64,000 bases of DNA from Holophagaceae bacterium (GTDB lineage Bacteria; Acidobacteriota; Holophagae; Holophagales; Holophagaceae), in the NCBI GenBank assembly GCA_021286765.1, contig JAJTBS010000001.1:1162848-1226847 (forward strand). Direction: 5' to 3'. The notes below the pieces were generated by a model. The model was not told the DNA's origin. It did not search any database and was given only the letters and a program-made list of their open reading frames with translations. The position numbers and the translations under genes were made by a program. Positions 42,481 to 50,991 of the stretch are shown piece after piece (within the stretch, counting starts at the first letter, position 1; each line of letters starts with the position of its first letter).

Positions 42481-45417
42481 TTACTGGACCTCCAGCACAG
42501 GCAGGCCATCCTGCTCCGTGGACCGGCCGCTGACGCAGACGATCTCACCCACGCGGAAGGGGCGCTGGCGCTTGCGGATGGCCTCGGGAAAGGCGACGGC
42601 TTCGCAGAGGCCGGTCTCGTCCTCGAAGGTGATGAACTGCATGCGCTCGCCCTTCTCCGTGGCCACCTCCTTGTCGGCCACCACGAGCGCCCAGAACCGC
42701 AGCCGCTGGTTCGGCTTGACCACCCCCGCAGCGCGGTTGGGCCCCCCGCCCTTCCGCACCCGGGCGAGGGCCGCGGGGTGAAGCTCCAGCGTGAGGGTCA
42801 TGGTGGCCATCTCCAGGTCGGCGCGGTCGAAGAGGTCCGTGGGGCGCGGACGCACGCCGGTCGGCACGCCGCCCAGCCGCGCCCACATGAGCCGTGTTCG
42901 ATCCCCATCGGGAGTCCAGCGGTCGAAGGCCCCGGATGCGCAGAGGGCCTCGGCGGTGGTGACGCTGAGGGGAACACGACCCAGCAGGTCGTCCAGGTGC
43001 TCGAAGGGGCCCTTTGTGTCGCGATCCTCCAGCAGCGCTTCGACCTCCTTCTTCACGGCGCCGTGGACCTGCATGAGGCCCACGCGCAGGGCCTGCTCGC
43101 CCTCGGCCGTGAAGGGCCAGGCGCTGGCGTTCGCATCGGGCCCCCGCACCACCAGGCGGTGGCGGCGCGCGTCGCCCAGGTAGGCGATGGCGGGGTAGTA
43201 GCCACCTTGATTGGTGATGACCGAGGCGAAGAACACGGCCGGGTGGTGGGCCTTGATCCAGGCGCTCTCGAAGCTCACCTGGGCGTAGCTGGCGGAATGC
43301 GGCTTGCAGAAGGAGTAGCCCGTGAAGGTGCGGATCATGTCCCAGGATTCATCCACCGTGGCAGGCCGCACGCCCCGCTCGGCGCAGCCCCGCCGGAACC
43401 GCGCCTCGAAGAAGGGCAGCTTCGTCTCACAGTCGGGCTTGCCCAGCAGCTTGCGCAGCTGGTCCGCGTCGTAGTGGCTCCAGCCCGCCAGGGCCACACA
43501 GACCTTGATGACATCCTCCTGGTAGACCAGCACGCCGTAGCTCTCGGAGAGCAGCTCGTTGAAGACCGGATCGCTGGGCTCCCAGACCTCCTCGCCGCGG
43601 CTGCGCTTCACGTAGCGGTCCACCCAGCGGTAGGCGGCGGGGCGGATGAGGCTGCTGTGGATCACCAGGGTCTCGAAGTCCCCCTTCCCCACCCGCTGCT
43701 GGAGCTGGCGCGTGGCGGGGCTCTCGACGTAGAACACGCCGATGCTGTCGCCCCGCGCCAGCATCGCCTGAGTGTCGGGATCGTTGCGGGAGTGGGTTCC
43801 GGGATCCTTGGGTACCCGCCCCCCCAATACCTCGTAGGCATCGCGGATGACGGCCAGGCTGCGGTTGCCCAGCAGGTCGATCTTCACCAGGCCATAGTTC
43901 TCCACGCCATCCTTGTCCCAGGTGGTGGTGGACACGCCCACTTTGGCGGGCGCGGGCTGGAAGGCCGCGTGCTTCCACATGGATTCAGGCGTGACGATGG
44001 TGCCGCCGGGATGCACGGAGAACTGGTGGAAGTGGCCCGTCAGGGCCGCGGCCTGGCGCAGGATCGTATCCCAGGCGGGATTCTCGGCGGCCCGGGCCAG
44101 CCCGCCTTCCCAGCCGCGCACGAAGCGGGCCAGCTGCTTGAGCTCGCTGTCGGGGCGCCCGTGGGCCTGGGCCACGGCCCGCAGGGCCCCCTTGGCCTTG
44201 AAGAAGGCGTGGTTGGACACCATGGCCACACGGTCGCGGCCGTAGCGCTCGAACACGGCCTGGATGACCTCGTCGCGCTCATCCCAGGCGAAGTCGATGT
44301 CCATGTCCGGCGGATCCTTGCGCTCCTTCGTGAGGAAGCGCTCGAACATCAGGTTCGTGTCCACCGGGTCCACATTGCTGAGATCCAGGGCGTAGCTCAC
44401 CAGCGAGGCCGCGCCGCTGCCGCGCCCGCAGATGCGGCTGGGCAGGCCCCTGTGCCTCAGCGCCTGGACGATGTCCTGCACCAGGAGGAAGTAGCGGGCG
44501 AAGTCCATGGAGATGATGAGATCCAGTTCCTGTTCCATGCGCAGGAGGGCCCGGCTCCGCAGAGCCTCGGAGGACCGGGCGTATTTCTCCGCCACCCCCG
44601 CCCGCACACGCTCCCGCAGGAGAGCGCCAAGGTTTGCGGCCTCCCGGTCCAGAGGATTCGACACCTCCCACGTGCCCCAGTGGATCTGCCACCCCGAGAC
44701 GCGCTCCAGCACCGAGGCCGTGGCTTTCTCCACGGCGGGCTCACAGAAGGGGAAGCGGGCCTCCCACTCGCCCCGCGGCACGGCGGCTTCGCCGGCCTCC
44801 CACAGGGCCTCGGTGCGGATGAGCGTCGATTGCTGCTCGATGGCCCGCTTGAGCCGGTGCATCTCCAGGCCCTCGGCCGTGCGGAAGCGCAGCACCTGGG
44901 GCGCCACCACCGTGAGGCCCGCGGCCAGGGCCTTCCGGGCCTCCTGCACGCGGCAGGGATGGGCCAGCAGGGCCGCGTCGAAACCTTCGCGCCGCAGGGC
45001 CTCCAGGCCTGCGAGGTCCTCGGCCAGCAGCACGCAGTCTAGTGGGGGCTCCGGCGCGCCCAGGTTCCGGATTTCGGGGCCCGGCGCCGCGTCGTGGGCC
45101 TGCGCCGAGAGCAGGCGGTTCAGGGAGGCGTAGCCGTCATCGCTGAAGGGCAGCGCGCCGAGCTCGTGCTTCCGCCAGGTGAAGCGACAGCCCAGGTGCA
45201 GCCGGAAGCCCACCCACCGGGGATCCGGCGGCAGGCCTTCCAGTTCCCGGGACTTGTGGATCCACTCCAGCGTGTCGCGCAGCTTCGGGTAGCCCGCCAC
45301 CCCCCGGTCCCAGCAGACCAGGTCGCGGTAGCCGAAGCGCCGCGCCAGCGACAGGAGCTGCTTCGCCGGGTAGACGCCTTCCCCCACGGAGAAATCGGAA
45401 ATGCCGAGGGCGAGCAT
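42481..45417 (-). CDS. dnaE2: Error-prone DNA polymerase III alpha subunit DnaE2 (ImuC)
   Basis: A 978-residue C-family polymerase of the DnaE2/ImuC type, which performs mutagenic translesion synthesis during the SOS response. The catalytic aspartates are in PDMDIDF (370-376), with GRGSGAASLVSYAL and SNHAFFKAKGALRAVAQAHG also typical. Downstream signatures include GFSFCKPHSASYAQVSFESA-like YSFCKPHSASYAQVSFESAW. The N-terminal PHP domain has lost its HxH metal motif (MLALGISDFSVGEG at the expected place), as expected for a polymerase without proofreading. It is somewhat shorter than usual (about 1030-1080). The ATG at 45417 lies four bases after the imuB stop, so the two form an operon. Confidence 0.9.
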   Translation of the reverse strand: MLALGISDFSVGEGVYPAKQLLSLARRFGYRDLVCWDRGVAGYPKLRDTLEWIHKSRELEGLPPDPRWVGFRLHLGCRFTWRKHELGALPFSDDGYASLNRLLSAQAHDAAPGPEIRNLGAPEPPLDCVLLAEDLAGLEALRREGFDAALLAHPCRVQEARKALAAGLTVVAPQVLRFRTAEGLEMHRLKRAIEQQSTLIRTEALWEAGEAAVPRGEWEARFPFCEPAVEKATASVLERVSGWQIHWGTWEVSNPLDREAANLGALLRERVRAGVAEKYARSSEALRSRALLRMEQELDLIISMDFARYFLLVQDIVQALRHRGLPSRICGRGSGAASLVSYALDLSNVDPVDTNLMFERFLTKERKDPPDMDIDFAWDERDEVIQAVFERYGRDRVAMVSNHAFFKAKGALRAVAQAHGRPDSELKQLARFVRGWEGGLARAAENPAWDTILRQAAALTGHFHQFSVHPGGTIVTPESMWKHAAFQPAPAKVGVSTTTWDKDGVENYGLVKIDLLGNRSLAVIRDAYEVLGGRVPKDPGTHSRNDPDTQAMLARGDSIGVFYVESPATRQLQQRVGKGDFETLVIHSSLIRPAAYRWVDRYVKRSRGEEVWEPSDPVFNELLSESYGVLVYQEDVIKVCVALAGWSHYDADQLRKLLGKPDCETKLPFFEARFRRGCAERGVRPATVDESWDMIRTFTGYSFCKPHSASYAQVSFESAWIKAHHPAVFFASVITNQGGYYPAIAYLGDARRHRLVVRGPDANASAWPFTAEGEQALRVGLMQVHGAVKKEVEALLEDRDTKGPFEHLDDLLGRVPLSVTTAEALCASGAFDRWTPDGDRTRLMWARLGGVPTGVRPRPTDLFDRADLEMATMTLTLELHPAALARVRKGGGPNRAAGVVKPNQRLRFWALVVADKEVATEKGERMQFITFEDETGLCEAVAFPEAIRKRQRPFRVGEIVCVSGRSTEQDGLPVLEVQ

Positions 45418-45421
45418 GGGA

Positions 45422-46552
45422 TCAGGCCCCCTTCCCCACCCAGCCTGGAAGAACCAGCTGATCCGGGAAGCGGCGACGGAGGTGGGCCAGGGCGGGCTCA
45501 AGGCGTTCGAGACGCTGGTGGAGCGGATCCTGGAAGAGGCTCCGTTCTCGCCCCAGGCCCCAGGCCAGGCGCAGCTCCACATCGCGCACAAGGAGACGCC
45601 GGGTGGCTCCCGCCAAGAAGGCCTGCTGGAGCCGCCGGGCCAGGATCAGGGGCGGGGCCGTGAGATCCTCCGGCGCGGCGCGCCAGGTGTGGGGCTCGCC
45701 ATCCACATCCCACCAGCGCAGCACCAGGTGGCGCGGGTGGCGGGAATCGGACCAGAGCCAGTCCAGGCAACGGGCGGCCAGGGCCACCTCTTCCGGCAGG
45801 CAGGGTGGCTGGAAGCGCCAGCCGTGGCGGGCGTGGCCGGGGCGCTCCGTGAGCAGGGGCAGCCTTGGCCGGTCCTCGCCCCGAACCTTGGCCTGCAGGT
45901 CCGGCGCCAGCTTGGGGTGGGTCAGCTCCCCCAGCACGGGCAGGGGCACGGGCTGCAGGTCGCCGAAGGAGCGCAGGCCCAGCCGGTGGAAGCGTTCCCG
46001 GATGCGGGGCGCCAGGTCCGGCAGGCGGCGCAGGGGCTGGGGGGCCAGGAAGGCGGCTTCGGTGCCTTCCGCCACCAGGTCCAGCTGATGTTCTCCATGG
46101 GCGGCGAGCTGGGCGGCGGTGGCGCTCAGGGAGAGGCCCCCGTGGCTGTCCCAGCCGTGCCGCTGGGCCAGCTCCCGGCGCATGCGCTGGGCGGTATCCG
46201 CCGGAGGTCCGTAGATCCGCTGGGTGCCCTGCAACTCCACCAGAGCCTCGCCCAGGCGCCCCAGCTGGCCCTGGGGCGTCCAGTGTTGGAGGAAGTCGGC
46301 CAGGCTGCCCTGGGCCTCCCACCAGACCTGGGGGGAGGGCTCCAGCACCTTCAGCCCCGGGGCCACCCGCAGGGCCTGGTCCAGAGGCAGGCCGGGCCCC
46401 AGCCCCGCTGCCCGGCCCAGGCGGTTCGTGAACCAGAGGCTGGGGGACCGGGGCGTCTCGGGATTCAGAAAGGCCAGGGGCCGGTCCCGCAGGCTTCCAT
46501 CCCGCCCGCAGGCCAGCTGGAAGGGCAGCTCGGGAACCCACATCGCCAGCAC
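45422..46552 (-). CDS. imuB: ImuB-like inactive Y-family polymerase accessory protein
   Basis: A 376-residue ImuB homologue, the hub protein that couples DnaE2 to the beta clamp. The opening MLAMWVPELPFQLACGRDG corresponds to the first Y-family strand but lacks the catalytic aspartates (DinB has DMDAFFA). The middle has family features (RIYGPPADTAQRMRRELAQR and GGLSLSATAAQLAAHGEH) and a C-terminal little-finger-like region. A GTG start at 46552 is preceded by aggagg with five bases spacing. No imuA lies between it and the divergent sigma factor gene, so the usual third cassette member is missing here. A palindrome overlaps its promoter. Confidence 0.82.
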   Translation of the reverse strand: MLAMWVPELPFQLACGRDGSLRDRPLAFLNPETPRSPSLWFTNRLGRAAGLGPGLPLDQALRVAPGLKVLEPSPQVWWEAQGSLADFLQHWTPQGQLGRLGEALVELQGTQRIYGPPADTAQRMRRELAQRHGWDSHGGLSLSATAAQLAAHGEHQLDLVAEGTEAAFLAPQPLRRLPDLAPRIRERFHRLGLRSFGDLQPVPLPVLGELTHPKLAPDLQAKVRGEDRPRLPLLTERPGHARHGWRFQPPCLPEEVALAARCLDWLWSDSRHPRHLVLRWWDVDGEPHTWRAAPEDLTAPPLILARRLQQAFLAGATRRLLVRDVELRLAWGLGRERSLFQDPLHQRLERLEPALAHLRRRFPDQLVLPGWVGKGA

Positions 46553-46573
46553 CGGAACCTCCTGGGGGGATCC

Positions 46574-46602
46574 AAGTATGGCGAATTTTTAGCGAAAAAC
46601 AA
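46574..46602 (-). promoter_or_regulatory. Promoter of imuB-dnaE2 with palindromic operator
   Basis: On the minus strand, TTGTTT (46602-46597) and ATACTT (46579-46574) are 17 bases apart. TTTTTAGCGAAAAA (46586-46599) is a near-perfect palindrome (12 of 14 positions symmetric) located between the two boxes, the classical site for a repressor such as LexA. A direct GCGAA repeat with an 11-base period overlaps it. Confidence 0.55.
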
Positions 46603-46690
46603 GCAACGATGATTGCGGCCCACCGAACCTTCCCGGCTCCGGCTGCGTTCATGATCTTTGGATACCTCACCCCGGAGCCCCAGGACCCGA

Positions 46691-47245
46691 ATGGAACTCA
46701 CCCAGCTGCTGAACCTGGTTCGATGCGGTGACGAGCTGGCCTGGGAGGCTTTTGTCCGCAGCTTCCAGGGTCGCGTGTTCGGCCTGGCCTACCACTACAC
46801 GACCCAGGCGGAGGATGCCCGCGACCTCACCCAGGATGTGTTCGTGCGGATCTACCAGAACCTGGCCCTGGTGCCCGACGAGGCCGGCTGCCTGCCCTGG
46901 ATCATCCGCATCACCCGCAACATCTGCATCGACCACCTGAGGCGGCGGAAGGCCCGCCCGCCGCTCTGGGATCTGCCCGCCGACGAGCTGTTCGACCTGC
47001 GGTCCACAGACCGGAACCCCGAGGAGGTCCACCTGGAGACGGTCCGGAAGACCATGGTGCACCGTGCCCTTCAGGAGCTCACGGACCTCAACCGGGAGAT
47101 CATCTTGCTCAAGGAGATCCAGGGCCTGGGGCTGGAGGAGATCGCCGGGATTCTGGACGTGCCTGTAGGCACCGTGAAGTCCCGTTCGAACCGCGCCCGC
47201 CTGGAACTGGCCCAGAAGCTGGTGGCCGTGGGCATGGGGGCCTGA
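46691..47245 (+). CDS. ECF-type RNA polymerase sigma factor
   Basis: A 184-residue extracytoplasmic-function sigma factor. Region 2 has FGLAYHYTTQAEDARDLTQD and VFVRIYQNLALVPDE with ITRNICIDHLRRRK; region 4 has LTDLNREIILLKEIQGLGLE and IAGILDVPVGTVKSRSNRAR, the sigma-70 region 4 helix-turn-helix. The ATG at 46691 follows agga; an in-frame upstream start would extend by 11 residues without homology. The next gene, two bases away, encodes a zinc-finger anti-sigma-like protein, the usual arrangement. The stimulus cannot be inferred. The -35/-10 of its own promoter is not clear. Confidence 0.92.
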   Translation: MELTQLLNLVRCGDELAWEAFVRSFQGRVFGLAYHYTTQAEDARDLTQDVFVRIYQNLALVPDEAGCLPWIIRITRNICIDHLRRRKARPPLWDLPADELFDLRSTDRNPEEVHLETVRKTMVHRALQELTDLNREIILLKEIQGLGLEEIAGILDVPVGTVKSRSNRARLELAQKLVAVGMGA

Positions 47246-47247
47246 CC

Positions 47248-47973
47248 ATGGATGAGGCCTCCATGCCGCCCCCGCCCCCCGACCCCAAGGTCCTGCCCCT
47301 GGACCCCGGGGCCTCTCCCGAGCTGACCCGGGCCATCCTGGCCCGCACCTCCGGCGATCCCTGCCATCGGCTGCGGGATCTTGCCTGTGACTTCGTGGAC
47401 GGCACCCTGGAGCCTGGACAGGCCAGCCTGGCCCGCCTCCACCTCGGGCACTGCGAGGCCTGTTCCGCCCTGGTGGAGACGCTGGCCAGCCTGCAGGTCG
47501 ATCTGCCTGCCTTGGCCGAGGTGGACCCCGGTCCCTGGTTCACCCAGGCGGTCATGCGGGCCACCCGGCACCAGCCCCTCCAGGGGAACGCCGGCCTGCA
47601 CGGCCTCTGGTGGCGGCTCATGCACCGCCCCCGCATCGCCCTGGAGGCGGCCTACCTGGGCGCGGCCGCAGGCCTCATGGGAATCTACCTGCCCCTGCCC
47701 ACCCTCACCCCCCGGGTGCCGGCCCTGGTGCAGCCCCTCGGCGACTCTGCGCTGAGGGTGGCGGGCCAGATGGCCCAGGCGGAGCGCCGCACCTCCGCCT
47801 CGCTGCAGCGGAGCCTCCGCCCCATCGTCCATCCCCGGCCGGTGCCCTCGGCGAAGGCGAGCCTCTGGCAGCGGCTGTCCTCCTGGACCAAGGCCCGCCT
47901 CCAGGCTTTTCGGAAAGCCCAGGCACCTCCAGCCAGCCTCGAAACCCAAAAGCTCCACCCAGCGAACCCTTGA
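47248..47973 (+). CDS. Zinc-finger anti-sigma factor-like protein
   Basis: A 241-residue protein. Residues about 30-70 contain a zf-HC2 pattern: CHRLRDLACDFVDGTLEP followed by HLGHCEACSALVE, with the HxxxCxxC metal-binding part. This ZAS-type domain binds and holds the cognate ECF sigma factor. A hydrophobic segment (AYLGAAAGLMGIYLPLPTL, about 130-150) likely anchors it in the inner membrane; the remaining part is basic and Pro-rich. It starts two bases after the sigma gene. The release signal, proteolysis or zinc loss, is not visible in sequence. Confidence 0.82.
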   Translation: MDEASMPPPPPDPKVLPLDPGASPELTRAILARTSGDPCHRLRDLACDFVDGTLEPGQASLARLHLGHCEACSALVETLASLQVDLPALAEVDPGPWFTQAVMRATRHQPLQGNAGLHGLWWRLMHRPRIALEAAYLGAAAGLMGIYLPLPTLTPRVPALVQPLGDSALRVAGQMAQAERRTSASLQRSLRPIVHPRPVPSAKASLWQRLSSWTKARLQAFRKAQAPPASLETQKLHPANP

Positions 47974-48041
47974 GGGCAGGCCTGCGTCTTTCCCCTAGGC
48001 GCCTGAACGTGTGCATCCCATACCCCCACCTGGAGCGAGGC

Positions 48042-48623
48042 ATGACCCCCCACCCGGACCTTGAAGCCACCCCCGAAGCGATGCCGAAACCGGCGCCCTA
48101 CCTGCTGCCACCGGGGACCCGCCCCGACTACTACCGCGACCCGCGCGCCAAGTCCCCCGTCCTGAGCGCCGTGCTCTCCCTCATGCCGGGTCTGGGCCAG
48201 GTGTACCTGGGCTACACCCAGCTGGGCTTCATCCATGCCGCGGTCTTCGCCTCTCTCATCGCCCTCATGAGCAGCAACCAGCTGGGGCGCCTGGAGCCCT
48301 TCGTGGGCGTCTCCATGGCGTTCTTCTTCCTCTACAACCTGGTGGACGCCCACCGCCGGGCCCTCCTGCTGAACGAAAGCCTGGCCCAGCTGGAAAAGCC
48401 GGCGCTGCCGGATGGCTTCGGCATGGTGTCCCTGGGCGGCCGGCTGGCCCTGGGCGTGGGCCTCATCCTCATCGGCCTGCTCACCCTGCTCAACCTCCGG
48501 TTCGGGCTCTCCCTGGTCTGGCTGGAGCGCTGGTGGCCGGTGGGACTGGTGCTGCTGGGCCTCTACCTGGTGGCTCGCGCCCTCAAGGATCGCGCCGCCG
48601 CGCAGGAAGCGCCGCAGGTCTGA
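48042..48623 (+). CDS. Multi-pass membrane protein of the ECF operon
   Basis: A 193-residue membrane protein. A soluble Pro-rich N-terminal segment is followed by four to five hydrophobic segments (SPVLSAVLSLMPGLGQVYLGYTQ, FIHAAVFASLIALMSS, FVGVSMAFFFLYNLVDAHRR and a GLILIGLLTLLNL block). PGLGQVYLG with NLVDAHRRALLLNE resembles the TM2/DUF5683-type membrane domain found beside sigma and anti-sigma genes. The function is unknown. The ATG follows tggagcgagg and lies 68 bases after the anti-sigma gene. It ends at a bidirectional hairpin facing moaE. Confidence 0.78.
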   Translation: MTPHPDLEATPEAMPKPAPYLLPPGTRPDYYRDPRAKSPVLSAVLSLMPGLGQVYLGYTQLGFIHAAVFASLIALMSSNQLGRLEPFVGVSMAFFFLYNLVDAHRRALLLNESLAQLEKPALPDGFGMVSLGGRLALGVGLILIGLLTLLNLRFGLSLVWLERWWPVGLVLLGLYLVARALKDRAAAQEAPQV

Positions 48624-48641
48624 GCGCCACCCCGAAAACCA

Positions 48642-48676
48642 TCCGCCCCCGCTCCCCCCCGGGGATCGGGGGCGGA
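48642..48676. terminator. Bidirectional hairpin between the membrane protein gene and moaE
   Basis: TCCGCCCCCG (48642-48651) pairs with CGGGGGCGGA (48667-48676), with a further C/G pairing inside the loop. It lies between two convergent genes and could stop both transcripts. T-runs are lacking. Confidence 0.6.
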
Positions 48677-48682
48677 ATCAGT

Positions 48683-49117
48683 TCACATCTGGAAGCGGTG
48701 AGTACACTCCACCCAGCTCTCGCTCCCATCCTTGTACCGCTCCCGCTTCCAGATGGGCACGCGCTGCTTGATCTCGTCCATGATCCAGGCGGCGGCCTGG
48801 AAGCTCTCGGCGCGGTGGGCGCTGCTGGTGGCCACGATCACGGCGGCCTCGGTGAGAGGCACGACCCCGGTGCGGTGATGGATGGCGCAACGGGTGAGGC
48901 CGTAACGCTCGATGGCCCTTTCACGCAGCAGGCCCAGTTCCTTCTCGGCCATGGGCGTGTAGGCCTCGTAGGCCAGCTCTAGCACCGCACGGCCTTCGTG
49001 GTGGTCGCGGGCCCGGCCCTCGAAGAGGACGAGGGCGCCGGCATGGGGATCTTCCATGACAGTTCGTAAAGCCATCGCGTCCAGAGGCCCGTCCTGAACC
49101 GAAATCCAGGGAATCAT
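48683..49117 (-). CDS. moaE: Molybdopterin synthase catalytic subunit MoaE
   Basis: MoaE inserts dithiolene sulfur into precursor Z to form molybdopterin, together with the sulfur carrier MoaD. The 144-residue length is right. Motifs: GALVLFEGRARDHHEGRAVL, LELAYEAYTPMAEKEL, the HHRTGVVPLTEAAVIVATSS core, and the catalytic Lys region PIWKRERYKDGSESWVE. The ATG at 49117 starts at the family's N-terminus. No moaD or other molybdenum genes are adjacent, so its partners must be elsewhere. It is divergent from the lysine aminotransferase gene. Confidence 0.93.
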   Translation of the reverse strand: MIPWISVQDGPLDAMALRTVMEDPHAGALVLFEGRARDHHEGRAVLELAYEAYTPMAEKELGLLRERAIERYGLTRCAIHHRTGVVPLTEAAVIVATSSAHRAESFQAAAWIMDEIKQRVPIWKRERYKDGSESWVECTHRFQM

Positions 49118-49171
49118 GCGTGTCCCCCCCTCAGCCCCAACCATACACTGAACCGTTTTCAGAGGTCCGCC

Positions 49172-50512
49172 ATGTCCACCCCCCACGTTGACCCCAACGC
49201 CGTCTTCGACACCCTCGGCCGCCACATGCTGGTGGACGGGTTCCACCTGGTGATGGACCTGGAAAAGTCCCACGGCTCCTGGATCGTGGATGCCCGGGAT
49301 GGCAAGAAGTATCTCGATTTCTATACCTTCTTCGCGACGACGCCCCTGGGACACAACCACCACCGCCTGCGGGAGGCGAATTTCGTTCAGCGCCTGGGCG
49401 AAATCGCCGTCAACAAACCCGCGAACTCCGACATCTACACCACGGCCTTCGCCGAGTGGGTGGAGGCCTTCGGCACCCACGCGGCACCCAGCTACCTGCC
49501 CCATCTCTTCTGGATCGACGGCGGTTCCCTGGCCGTGGAGAACGCCCTGAAAGCGGCCTTCGACTGGAAGGTGCGCAAGAACCTGGCGGCGGGCAAGGGC
49601 GAGAAGGGCACGCAGGTGATCCACTTCCGCGAGGCCTTCCACGGCCGCAGCGGCTACACGCTCAGCCTCACGAACACCGCCGATCCCCGCAAGTATCAGT
49701 ACTTCCCCAAGTTCTCCTGGCCCCGCGTACCGAATCCCAAGCTGACCTTCCCCATGGACCTGGCGAAGATCGAGGCGGCGGAGGCCGAGGCCGTGGCGGC
49801 CATCGAGGCCGCAGTGGCCCAGAACCCGGATGACATCGCCTGCCTCATCGTGGAACCCATCCAGGGCGAGGGCGGTGACAACCACTTCCGCGGCGAGTTC
49901 CTGCGCAAGCTGCGCATGCTGGCGGACCGTCATGAATTCCTGCTGATCTTCGACGAAGTGCAAACGGGCTTTGGCGCCACCGGCAAGTGGTGGGCGCACC
50001 AATGGTTCGACGTGCAGCCCGACATCATCGCCTTCGGCAAGAAGAGCCAGACCTGCGGCATCGCCGCGGGCCGGCGCCTCGACGAGGTGGACTGCGTCTT
50101 CAAGGTGCCCAGCCGCATCAACAGCACCTGGGGCGGCAACCTGGTGGACATGGTGCGCGGCACGCGCATCATCGAGGTCATCCGCGAGGAGAACCTGCTG
50201 AACCACGGCGTGAAGCAGGGCGAGCGCCTGCTGAAGGGCCTGCAGGAGATCCACCGGGATTTCCCCGAGTTCACATCGAATCCCCGCGGCCGCGGCCTGT
50301 TCTGCGCCATGGACATCGCCACGCCGGAACTGCGCAATGCCGTGGTCGCCAAGGGCCACGACCTGGGCATGATGATCCTCTCCACCGGCGTGCAGGGCCT
50401 GCGCTTCCGCCCCGCCATGAACCTCACCACCGAGGACCTGGACCTGGGCGTGGAGCTGCTCCGCAAGGCCGTGGCCCAAGTGGCCGCCGCATCGCCTACC
50501 CTGGTGGGATGA
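49172..50512 (+). CDS. lat: L-lysine 6-transaminase
   Basis: A 446-residue class III PLP aminotransferase that converts L-lysine and 2-oxoglutarate to aminoadipate semialdehyde and glutamate. It matches the Lat subfamily rather than generic class III enzymes: [47 protein letters not shown], and [20 protein letters not shown] are characteristic. PLP is held in [15 protein letters not shown], and the Schiff-base Lys lies in [10 protein letters not shown]. The ATG follows agagg. The stop overlaps rnhA as ATGA, which is likely an accident of compact layout. Lysine breakdown or a stress-related aminoadipate pathway are possible roles. Confidence 0.9.
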   Translation: MSTPHVDPNAVFDTLGRHMLVDGFHLVMDLEKSHGSWIVDARDGKKYLDFYTFFATTPLGHNHHRLREANFVQRLGEIAVNKPANSDIYTTAFAEWVEAFGTHAAPSYLPHLFWIDGGSLAVENALKAAFDWKVRKNLAAGKGEKGTQVIHFREAFHGRSGYTLSLTNTADPRKYQYFPKFSWPRVPNPKLTFPMDLAKIEAAEAEAVAAIEAAVAQNPDDIACLIVEPIQGEGGDNHFRGEFLRKLRMLADRHEFLLIFDEVQTGFGATGKWWAHQWFDVQPDIIAFGKKSQTCGIAAGRRLDEVDCVFKVPSRINSTWGGNLVDMVRGTRIIEVIREENLLNHGVKQGERLLKGLQEIHRDFPEFTSNPRGRGLFCAMDIATPELRNAVVAKGHDLGMMILSTGVQGLRFRPAMNLTTEDLDLGVELLRKAVAQVAAASPTLVG

Positions 50513-50949
50513 AGATCGAGCTCTACTGCGATGGCGCGTGTCTCGGGAACCCTGGTCCGGGTGGCTGGGGGTACCTGCTGCGGGTGCATCTCGCCACCGG
50601 CATTCAGGAGAAGGAAGGCTCGGGGCCCGAGGCCGACACCACCAACAACCGCATGGAGCTGATGGCGGCCATCAAGGGCCTGGAGGCGCTCACGAAGCCC
50701 TGCCAGGTGCTGCTGCAGAGCGACAGCCAATACGTGGTGAAGGGCGTCACCTCCTGGCTGAAGGACTGGAAGCGCCGCGGCTGGAAGAAGGCCGATGGCA
50801 AGCCTGTGCTGAACGCGGATCTCTGGCAGGCCCTGGATGCGCAGCTGGCACGGCACCACGTCGAGGCCCGCTGGGTGAAGGGTCACGCTGGTCATGCGGA
50901 AAACGAGCGTGTGGACCGGCTGGCGAACGAGGCTGCGCAACGGGCATGA
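50509..50949 (+). CDS. rnhA: Ribonuclease HI
   Basis: RNase HI cuts the RNA strand of RNA-DNA hybrids such as R-loops and primers. The 146-residue length is normal. The four catalytic acidic residues are visible: Asp-8 in [14 protein letters not shown], Glu-50 in [12 protein letters not shown], Asp-72 in LLQSDSQYV, and Asp-136 in [11 protein letters not shown]. The His in [11 protein letters not shown] is the conserved flap histidine. The start overlaps lat by four bases. A hairpin terminator follows within two bases of the stop. Confidence 0.95.
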   Translation: MKIELYCDGACLGNPGPGGWGYLLRVHLATGIQEKEGSGPEADTTNNRMELMAAIKGLEALTKPCQVLLQSDSQYVVKGVTSWLKDWKRRGWKKADGKPVLNADLWQALDAQLARHHVEARWVKGHAGHAENERVDRLANEAAQRA

Positions 50950-50950
50950 A

Positions 50951-50973
50951 AAGGGCCCCATTCCGGGGCCCTT
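50951..50973. terminator. Bidirectional terminator between rnhA and the TonB-like gene
   Basis: AAGGGCCCC (50951-50959) pairs with GGGGCCCTT (50965-50973) around a five-base loop. The foot carries A and T residues on either side, so it can serve both convergent genes. Confidence 0.7.
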
Positions 50974-50991
50974 CCGAAAGTTCAGACCAGC

